In this document: positions 6,299 to 11,337 of the stretch, piece by piece
Layout: each line of letters opens with the position of its first letter
How positions within the stretch are numbered: position 1 is the first letter of the stretch
Assembly (NCBI GenBank): GCA_036985935.1
Contig: BTQP01000049.1
Coordinates: 1 to 11,337 of the forward strand
Direction: 5' to 3'
DNA from: JAMBLL01 sp036985935
GTDB lineage: Bacteria; Actinomycetota; Acidimicrobiia; Spongiisociales; UBA5794
DNA: 11,337 bases
The notes under the pieces: generated by a model
The model's database searches: none
Told to the model about the DNA's origin: nothing
What the model saw: only the letters and a program-made list of their open reading frames with translations
Translations under genes and position numbers: made by a program

Positions 6299-6613
6299 AT
6301 GGGAGAGTCAGTGGATAGAACGATCGTAGGGAGCATCATCGAGATCGGGTCTGCAACCGCGCGCCCGAAAGACGGTCCGTCGGAGATCGACAGGGATGAA
6401 CTCGAATCGGCGCTCGACTACATCCGCCCCGCCCTGCAGGCGGACGGCGGAGATGTGGTGCTCGAAGGTGTGTTCGGTGGAACCGTGAACCTGCTGCTCG
6501 TCGGCGCATGCGGAGGTTGTCCCATTTCAGAGACCACCGTTACGGCGGGTATCGAGCGGATTCTCAAGGATCGCGTTACCGGTGTGACCGAGGTCGTCGC
6601 CGCGGGAGGGTGA
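6299..6613 (+). CDS. Nfu-type Fe-S cluster scaffold/carrier protein
   Basis: The 104-residue protein consists of a variable N-terminus (about 1-33) and a NifU C-terminal (Nfu) domain. The domain begins LESALDYIRPALQADGGD and contains the diagnostic CGGC motif, Cys71 and Cys74, which in this family holds a [4Fe-4S] cluster between two subunits for delivery to client enzymes. It should act in the cytosol, with sulfur perhaps coming from the desulfurase at 9567. I chose ATG 6299, preceded by GAGG at 6291-6294, although the 4-base gap is tight; in-frame GTG 6311, with GGGAG five bases upstream, is an alternative. ATG 6251 lies before the putative promoter's transcription start and was not used. 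The MeaB gene follows 36 bases later. Confidence 0.88.
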   Translation: MGESVDRTIVGSIIEIGSATARPKDGPSEIDRDELESALDYIRPALQADGGDVVLEGVFGGTVNLLLVGACGGCPISETTVTAGIERILKDRVTGVTEVVAAGG

Positions 6614-6637
6614 GCCCGCCACGGGCGCGTTCACATC

Positions 6638-6643
6638 TAAGGT
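6638..6643 (+). promoter_or_regulatory. Leaderless-type -10 element, or ribosome site, of meaB
   Basis: TAAGGT fits TANNNT and ends 6 bases before the GTG at 6650. The same bases include AAGG at 6639-6642, seven bases from the start codon, which could equally serve as a ribosome binding site if the gene is read through from nfu. The sequence alone cannot separate the two readings. Confidence 0.3.
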
Positions 6644-6649
6644 CGCGGG

Positions 6650-7576
6650 GTGGAACTCAACGAACTGCTCGACAAAGCACTGGGGTCTGATACCCGCTCC
6701 ATCGGTCGGCTCCTGACGAGCATCGAGAATCGGACGCCGCTCGGCAGGGAAGCGCTCGCAAGGTTGTACGCCGGTGGCGGAACGAGTAGATCGGTGGGTG
6801 TGACGGGCACCGCGGGCGCAGGCAAATCGACGCTCACGTCCTCTCTGCTCACTCGCATGCTCGATCAGGGTGGCAAGATCGCTGTGGTGGCGGTCGACCC
6901 ATCGAGCCCCTTTACCGGTGGGGCGATCCTCGGTGACCGTGTTCGCATGACCGAGCACGCAAGTGAGGATCGAGTGTTCATCCGGTCGGTTGCCAACCGC
7001 GGTTCTCTCGGTGGCATCTCCGAGACAACACCCGCGATCGTCGCCGCACTCGACGGACTGGGGTTTCCCGAGGTCGTCATCGAGACCGTGGGGATCGGTC
7101 AATCAGAGGTCGAGATCGCAACGACGGCAGACACAACGGTCGTGGTGGTCAGCCCCGGATGGGGAGACGCCGTGCAAGTGTCCAAGGCCGGGTTTCTCGA
7201 GATCGCGGACATATTCGTTGTCAACAAGTCAGACCGAGATGGCGCCAGCCGCGCCGTGGCCGATCTTCGGGCGATGATCGAACTCGGTCCCACGACGTCG
7301 TGGACACCCCCCGTTCTCGAGACTGTGGCCACGACGGGCGCAGGTGTTGACGAGTTATGGGCAGCAGTGCTCGCGCATCGTGCCCACCTTGACTCGACCG
7401 GCGCCATGGCGCAGCGCCGACGTCTTCGTGCTGCGGCACAGTTCTCTGCCGCTGTTCGTCAGGCGGTTGGGGAAACGGTGGCACCTGAGGACGATTCCTT
7501 GGATCTGATCGGCGCGATCGCCGATCGTTCCATCGACCCGTGGACCGCGGCCGACCAGGCGCTTACGCGGAATTGA
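6650..7576 (+). CDS. meaB: MeaB/ArgK-type G3E P-loop GTPase
   Basis: The 308-residue protein is a MeaB-family G3E GTPase, a chaperone that protects and reloads adenosylcobalamin-dependent acyl-CoA mutases such as methylmalonyl-CoA mutase. The order of motifs is diagnostic: Walker A GTAGAGKST at 53-61, AVDPSSP (81-87), GGAILGDRVRM (90-100), ETVGIGQSE (145-153) and the guanine-specificity motif NKSD (192-195). A helical C-terminal part (about 255-308) fits the family's dimerisation arm. It is slightly shorter than most members. No mutase subunit is in the window, so the client is unknown. The start is GTG 6650, 36 bases after nfu, and the product has no membrane segment. Expression with the hydratase downstream is plausible. 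Confidence 0.9.
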   Translation: MELNELLDKALGSDTRSIGRLLTSIENRTPLGREALARLYAGGGTSRSVGVTGTAGAGKSTLTSSLLTRMLDQGGKIAVVAVDPSSPFTGGAILGDRVRMTEHASEDRVFIRSVANRGSLGGISETTPAIVAALDGLGFPEVVIETVGIGQSEVEIATTADTTVVVVSPGWGDAVQVSKAGFLEIADIFVVNKSDRDGASRAVADLRAMIELGPTTSWTPPVLETVATTGAGVDELWAAVLAHRAHLDSTGAMAQRRRLRAAAQFSAAVRQAVGETVAPEDDSLDLIGAIADRSIDPWTAADQALTRN

Positions 7577-7600
7577 CAAGCACTATTGTGAAACTTCCCT

Positions 7601-7609
7601 GAGGAAGGA
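7601..7609 (+). promoter_or_regulatory. Strong ribosome binding site of the enoyl-CoA hydratase gene
   Basis: GAGGAAGGA is the best Shine-Dalgarno match in the window. Its AGGAAGG core (7602-7608) ends 7 bases before the ATG at 7616, which fixes that start and suggests strong translation. Confidence 0.6.
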
Positions 7610-7615
7610 CACACA

Positions 7616-8383
7616 ATGGAACTCGTCGAATACTCGGTTGACGGAGCGGTTGCCGTCATCACGCTCAACCGTCCACCGATGAACGCACTCAACCCTGAGC
7701 TGATCTCCCGGATCGACACCGCAGTGGGACGTGCGGAAGATCCCGCGGTCCGCGCTGTGGTGATCACGGGAAGTCCACATTTTGCCGCGGGTGCCGACAT
7801 CAAAGGATTCCAGGAGTCGTTCGATTCAGAGACGAAGGACAGGCAGGCGTCGGGGCTGTCCGAGGCAGTGCTGCGGCTCGCGAACCTGGAAAAACCTACG
7901 ATCGCCGCAGTCTCAGGCTTCGCTCTTGGCGGCGGGCTGGAACTTGCGATGGGCGCCGACTTTCGATACCTCGCCGAAGGTGCGAAAGTCGGACAGCCAG
8001 AGGTGCTGCTCGGGATCATCCCTGGGGCCGGTGGCACTCAACGACTTGCGAGGTTGGTCGGACCCCAAAAGTGCAAGGAAATATGCATCACCGGCCGGCA
8101 TGTGAAGGCCGATGAGGCTTTGGCGCTCGGAATCGCGGACAAAGTGTTCCCGGACGATGAGCTTCTCGCCAGGTCGATGGAAGCCGCTGCGTTCTTCGCC
8201 GCGGGGCCGACACAGGCCTACGCAGCGATCAAACGTGCTGTGGGCCAGGGATTCGATGTGACTCTCGAGCAGGGCCTGGTGGTCGAAGCCGAGGAGTTCG
8301 CGAAGGTCTTTGTTTCGGCGGACGCACGAATAGGAGTTGCGGCATTCCTTGCAAAGGAGAAACCCGAATTCACGGGGTCGTGA
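7616..8383 (+). CDS. Enoyl-CoA hydratase (crotonase family)
   Basis: The 255-residue length is typical of a crotonase. Enoyl-CoA hydratases add water across the 2,3 double bond of an acyl-CoA in beta-oxidation and amino-acid breakdown. AAGADIKGF (57-65) and ALGGGLELAM (103-112) form the CoA-binding and oxyanion-hole regions, with Gly106. Both catalytic glutamates of true hydratases are present: Glu109 in the GGGLE segment and Glu129 in QPEVLLGIIPGAGGTQRL, corresponding to Glu144 and Glu164 of the rat enzyme. This argues for hydratase rather than isomerase or dehalogenase activity. The chain length of the substrate cannot be read from sequence. The gene starts 39 bases after meaB behind a strong ribosome site. 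A short hairpin (8385-8407) follows. Confidence 0.9.
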   Translation: MELVEYSVDGAVAVITLNRPPMNALNPELISRIDTAVGRAEDPAVRAVVITGSPHFAAGADIKGFQESFDSETKDRQASGLSEAVLRLANLEKPTIAAVSGFALGGGLELAMGADFRYLAEGAKVGQPEVLLGIIPGAGGTQRLARLVGPQKCKEICITGRHVKADEALALGIADKVFPDDELLARSMEAAAFFAAGPTQAYAAIKRAVGQGFDVTLEQGLVVEAEEFAKVFVSADARIGVAAFLAKEKPEFTGS

Positions 8384-8384
8384 C

Positions 8385-8407
8385 CTGAGCCGACCCGCCG
8401 GGCTCGG
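8385..8407 (+). terminator. Short hairpin after the hydratase gene
   Basis: Bases 8385-8391 pair with 8401-8407 (six Watson-Crick pairs and one T-G wobble) across a 9-base loop, immediately after the hydratase stop. No T-run follows, and the -10 element of the next gene begins two bases later. It is a weak terminator candidate. Confidence 0.3.
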
Positions 8408-8408
8408 A

Positions 8409-8414
8409 TAACCT
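8409..8414 (+). promoter_or_regulatory. Leaderless-type -10 element of the gene at 8422
   Basis: TAACCT ends 7 bases before the ATG at 8422, the same hexamer and spacing as before murA. No Shine-Dalgarno sequence is visible, so the transcript probably starts at the start codon. No clear -35 box is seen. Confidence 0.4.
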
Positions 8415-8421
8415 CTCGGAT

Positions 8422-9564
8422 ATGGCAGTTCATATACCTCCGTGGAGCGCGAGAGCACTCGGGTTCTTCGGCGGGTTCGTGGTACTGATCTGGGTTGCCC
8501 TGTCGTGGATGCATGCCAACGCCATCAGGGAGGAGTTCTTGTTGCCTCGTCCGGCCCAGGACGGCTTCCCGCTCGAGGTCCTGTCGAACGAGGCCGGCCG
8601 GATCGTCATCACAAGAACGCCCGACAGCGAGCGTGAGGGCTTCTGGGGCCTCGAGACTGAGGATTCCTACGCACAGGTGACCACGATCGTCCGGATCGAT
8701 GACGAAACGGTCGAGCGTGGAGTGCGAACACTCGAAGGTGAGATCCCCGTCGGTGCCTCTGCACGGATGAACGCCGACGCGTACACCGGAGACCCGCTTG
8801 TCGCGCACGGTCTCGGTTTCGAAGAGAATTTCCCGATTCCTTCAGACATCGGGCCTCATGATGCGTGGTTCATCGATGGTCGCCGCTCGACGTGGGTCAT
8901 TTTCGTCCACGGGCGTGGTGTTGACCGCCTCGGTGAATCGCTTCGCATCATCCCGGGTCTCGTCGAACAGGGATTTCCCATCGTGTCGATGACATATCGC
9001 GGAGATCTCGCTGCAACGCCCAACCCGTCCGGGATGAGGCTGTGGGGACTCGACGAGTGGAAGGACGTCGAAGCGGCGGTGGAGCTCGCGAATCGAAAGG
9101 GCGCAAAGGATGTGGTGCTCGTCGGGTCAGGGTTCGGCGCCAGCATCGTGTCCACATTCCTCCACGAGTCCGAGGCGATCGCGGGAGTGCGCGGTGTTAT
9201 CTACGACTCTCCGATGATCGACCTCGAAGGTGTTGTCAGCCGGTGGGCCTCGGACAGGTCGACGCCCCGGCTCATTTCGTGGCTGGGTCGCAGACTGACC
9301 ACGATCCGGTTCGGCATGGAATGGGACGTGCTCGACCAAACCAGCCGTACCGAGGACTTTGATGTGCCAATGCTTCTTCTCGTGGGGGGCGAGGACCCTG
9401 TCACTCCCATCGAGGAGCTCGTCGCTTTTGGTGAAGACCTCGGCGATCTCGCTGATGTCGAGCGCTTTGAACAAGGTGGGAATGCCGACCTGTGGAACAT
9501 CGACGTGGAAAGATACGAGCGGGTCGTCGCTGATTTCCTGTTCAAGATCATAGGACCCGAATAG
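8422..9564 (+). CDS. Membrane-anchored alpha/beta-hydrolase-like protein, catalytic Ser and His lost
   Basis: The 380-residue protein has one N-terminal membrane segment (about 12-30), a spacer domain (31-155) and an alpha/beta hydrolase domain (156-380) of the actinobacterial type with VIFVHGRG (159-166), EWKDVEAAV and LLLVGGEDPVTPIE (318-331). Asp325 is in the acid position. The nucleophile elbow, normally GxSxG, reads GSGFG (235-239): the serine position is Gly237, and a serine sits one place early. The usual GAGH histidine near the end reads GGNADLWN, with Asn354. Two of three triad residues are therefore missing, which suggests a pseudoenzyme with a binding or scaffold role. Family relatives usually keep both. 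It is separated from the desulfurase gene by 2 bases and probably cotranscribed with it. The first ATG at 8422 was chosen because of the -10 element. Confidence 0.8.
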   Translation: MAVHIPPWSARALGFFGGFVVLIWVALSWMHANAIREEFLLPRPAQDGFPLEVLSNEAGRIVITRTPDSEREGFWGLETEDSYAQVTTIVRIDDETVERGVRTLEGEIPVGASARMNADAYTGDPLVAHGLGFEENFPIPSDIGPHDAWFIDGRRSTWVIFVHGRGVDRLGESLRIIPGLVEQGFPIVSMTYRGDLAATPNPSGMRLWGLDEWKDVEAAVELANRKGAKDVVLVGSGFGASIVSTFLHESEAIAGVRGVIYDSPMIDLEGVVSRWASDRSTPRLISWLGRRLTTIRFGMEWDVLDQTSRTEDFDVPMLLLVGGEDPVTPIEELVAFGEDLGDLADVERFEQGGNADLWNIDVERYERVVADFLFKIIGPE

Positions 9565-9566
9565 CA

Positions 9567-10712
9567 ATGCCGGCGACTGAGTACTACCTCGATCATGCGT
9601 CGACGACGTCGATGAGGCCGTCGGCTATCGAGGCTATCCGGTCGTTCACTGAGACACAGCATGGAAACGCCTCAGGTCAACACCTAGCGGCCCGTCGTGC
9701 GAAGAACGCTCTCGAGGAAGCGCGCGAACGCGCCTCGCACATGATCGGTGCGGGGCGGCCCCATGACGTGATATTCACATCCGGCGGCACAGAGTCCGAC
9801 AACCTTGCTGTGATCGGCACTGCCATGGCGTCTGAGCGACCACGTGTGGTCGTATCGGCCGTGGAGCACAAGGCCGTGCTCGCAGCTGCCTCCTCTCTTT
9901 CGTCCCGGGATCGAGATGTCGTCTTGGCACCTGTGGATGACAACGGTGTCGTCTCGGTGAGGGACTGGGAAGCTCTCGTTGATATACCAACGTCACTCGT
10001 GTCGGTGCAGACAGCGAACAACGAGGTGGGCGTGATCCAGCCCGTTGCAGAGATCGTGGAGCGAGTTCGGTCCGTCGATTCCAACGTTGCGCTCCACACC
10101 GATGGTGCGCAGTCCTTTGTCAGCAATGAGCTTGATGTCGTGTCTCTCGGAGTCGACCTCGCGAGCCTATCCGGACACAAATTCGGTGGTCCCACAGGTG
10201 TGGGATTGCTCTACGTCGCCCCAGGTACACGGATCGAGCCGCTGATCGTCGGTGGTGGCCAGGAGGCGGGGCTGCGTTCCGGCACGTCGAACGTCGCTGG
10301 CATCGTCGCCATGGTGGCAGCCATGGAGGAAACCGTCGCCGACCGCGACAGATTCACGACACGCACCGCGACAGAACGCGATGACTTCGAGTCGGTGCTG
10401 ACCGGCGCGGATAGGGGAGTAATAGTCACGGCGAACGAGGTAGAGCGTCTACCGCACTTCAGCCATGTCCGCGTGCCAGGTATCGACGCCGAGACGTTGC
10501 TCATTCGCCTCGATCAGATCGGTGTATTCGCCTCCGCCGGTTCTGCATGCCAGTCCGGTGCGATCGAGCCAAGCCACGTGCTGACCGCGATGGGGCGCAG
10601 TGCGACCGAGGCTGGTGAATGCGCGCGATTCACTTTCGGCTGGGACAGCCCCGTGGGTATCGGGCAGGCCGCGGCCAGCGCCGTACTCGATGTGATCGGT
10701 GATCTGGCGTGA
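9567..10712 (+). CDS. Cysteine desulfurase, IscS/NifS type
   Basis: The 381-residue enzyme removes sulfur from cysteine with pyridoxal phosphate, passing it as a persulfide to acceptors. DHAST (9-13) and TSGGTESDN (71-79) begin the fold, His101 stacks on the cofactor, DGAQ supplies Asp179 and Gln182, SGHKFGGP holds the Schiff-base Lys205, RSGT (237-240) is conserved, and SAGSACQSG holds the catalytic Cys328 on its mobile loop. Length and motif order fit the class I NifS/IscS group. The ATG at 9567 follows the previous stop by 2 bases, with AGGA eleven bases upstream. The stop overlaps mnmA (GTGA), so the main partner is probably MnmA; the Nfu protein at 6299 may also depend on it. No IscU or SufU scaffold is in the window. 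Confidence 0.92.
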   Translation: MPATEYYLDHASTTSMRPSAIEAIRSFTETQHGNASGQHLAARRAKNALEEARERASHMIGAGRPHDVIFTSGGTESDNLAVIGTAMASERPRVVVSAVEHKAVLAAASSLSSRDRDVVLAPVDDNGVVSVRDWEALVDIPTSLVSVQTANNEVGVIQPVAEIVERVRSVDSNVALHTDGAQSFVSNELDVVSLGVDLASLSGHKFGGPTGVGLLYVAPGTRIEPLIVGGGQEAGLRSGTSNVAGIVAMVAAMEETVADRDRFTTRTATERDDFESVLTGADRGVIVTANEVERLPHFSHVRVPGIDAETLLIRLDQIGVFASAGSACQSGAIEPSHVLTAMGRSATEAGECARFTFGWDSPVGIGQAAASAVLDVIGDLA

Positions 10713-11337
10713 AGGCTCTCGTTGCGATGTCTGGAGGTGTCGACAGTTCTGTTGCCGCTGCGCTCATGCTCGAACAGGGCTACGACGTCATCGGTGTCAC
10801 ATTGAAACAGTGGGAGGGCCCGGACGGGTCGATGCCGGTGTCGGGCTGTTGCACGCTGTCTGATGCCGAGGATGCGCGCCGCGTTGCTGCCCAGCTCGAC
10901 ATCCCGTATTACGTACTGGACTACGTCGCCGACTTCGCTGAGGCCGTGATCGAACCGTTCCTCGAGGGATATATGAACGGCCTGACACCGAACCCGTGTA
11001 TCGAGTGCAACCGAAAGGTGCGGTTCACGGCACTGCTCGAGCGCACACGGGCACTCGGTTGCGATGTGCTTGTGACGGGGCACCATGCCAGGGTGGAGGA
11101 AGTCGACGGTGTGTGGAAACTTCGCATGGCCGTCGACGATACGAAGGATCAGTCGTACGTGCTGCACATGCTTGATCAGGATGCGCTATCGAAGGTGCGG
11201 CTGCCGATCGGCACCATGAAAAAAACCGATGTCAGGGCGTATGCCACGAAACTCGGGCTTCGCACGGCGTCCAAGCCGGATTCCCAGGACATCTGTTTCG
11301 TGACATCGGGCGACTACAGAGACTTCCTGCGCAACGA
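10709..11337 (+). CDS. mnmA: tRNA-specific 2-thiouridylase (3' end beyond the window)
   Basis: The first 209 residues are visible and run off the right edge without a stop. MnmA activates U34 of Lys, Glu and Gln tRNAs with ATP and inserts sulfur to make 2-thiouridine. SGGVDSS (8-14) is the ATP-binding PP-loop, TPNPCIECNRKVRF (93-106) contains Cys100, the equivalent of E. coli Cys102, TGHHAR (123-128) follows, and SQDICF (192-197) holds Cys196, the equivalent of Cys199 that takes the persulfide. Both catalytic cysteines are present. The start is GTG at 10709, overlapping the desulfurase stop by 4 bases, which implies translational coupling of the sulfur donor with its user. About 150 more residues, including the C-terminal beta-barrel, should lie beyond the window. 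Confidence 0.93.
   Translation, partial: MKALVAMSGGVDSSVAAALMLEQGYDVIGVTLKQWEGPDGSMPVSGCCTLSDAEDARRVAAQLDIPYYVLDYVADFAEAVIEPFLEGYMNGLTPNPCIECNRKVRFTALLERTRALGCDVLVTGHHARVEEVDGVWKLRMAVDDTKDQSYVLHMLDQDALSKVRLPIGTMKKTDVRAYATKLGLRTASKPDSQDICFVTSGDYRDFLRN

Noticed and set aside
6602..6626. Small hairpins around the nfu stop (GCGGG with CCCGC, or GCCCG with CGGGC)
   Set aside because: Stems of only 5 bp, mutually exclusive, with no T-run, in GC-rich sequence; expected by chance.
7573..7589. TTGACA followed by TATTGT as a promoter before the enoyl-CoA hydratase gene
   Set aside because: The two hexamers are only 5 bases apart, far too close for a -35/-10 pair. TATTGT alone could be a -10, but nothing else supports it.
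1..11337. Defence system, prophage, insertion sequence, CRISPR array, RNA gene or riboswitch
   Set aside because: I found no array of spaced repeats, terminal inverted repeats, transposase or nuclease motifs, tRNA-like cloverleaf, or leader long enough for a riboswitch. Gaps are short and nearly all sequence is accounted for by housekeeping genes.

Overview
The window reads as a compact, chromosomal housekeeping region from an actinobacterium, at roughly 60% G+C by eye. The family-level clues are a MurA with aspartate at the usual catalytic cysteine position, a MutT1-type Nudix–histidine phosphatase fusion, a KANL3/Tex30-type hydrolase, GTG starts, four-base GTGA gene overlaps, and -10-like TANNNT hexamers placed for leaderless transcripts. 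A deep-branching class such as Acidimicrobiia would fit, but that is inference. I see no mobile element, phage gene, CRISPR array, tRNA or rRNA, and no gene-free stretch longer than about 110 bases.

Layout. At the left edge the first 17 codons of a minus-strand gene are visible (1-53), divergent from a small MscS-like membrane protein (135-815). A strong 16-bp stem-loop follows, then a KANL3/Tex30-family hydrolase (905-1561). That hydrolase converges, with overlapping stop codons, on a minus-strand operon of rpiB (2482-2931) and a MutT1-like Nudix/phosphatase (1556-2470). Divergent from rpiB is a small lipoprotein (3022-3519). Next come murA (3590-4843) and a SpoIID-domain secreted protein (4840-6189), joined by a GTGA overlap. 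A second plus-strand run holds a Nfu-type Fe-S scaffold (6299-6613), a MeaB-type GTPase (6650-7576) and an enoyl-CoA hydratase (7616-8383). The last run is a membrane-anchored alpha/beta-hydrolase-like protein that has lost its catalytic serine and histidine (8422-9564), an IscS/NifS-type cysteine desulfurase (9567-10712), and the start of mnmA (10709 to the right edge), again joined by a GTGA overlap.

How the genes work together. MurA (first committed step of peptidoglycan precursor synthesis) and the SpoIID-domain protein (a family that includes lytic transglycosylases) form a cell-wall pair like the murA-spoIID pair of Bacillus. The desulfurase probably supplies sulfur to MnmA for 2-thiouridine in tRNA, and perhaps to Fe-S assembly through Nfu. 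RpiB belongs to the pentose phosphate pathway, and the MutT1-like protein to nucleotide sanitation. MeaB and the hydratase point to acyl-CoA metabolism, but no mutase is in view.

Most notable: five genes have a TANNNT hexamer exactly 6-7 bases before their start codon, a leaderless arrangement; the hydrolase at 8422 looks like a pseudoenzyme; and MurA is predicted to be intrinsically fosfomycin-insensitive. I did not find a convincing new multi-gene system.
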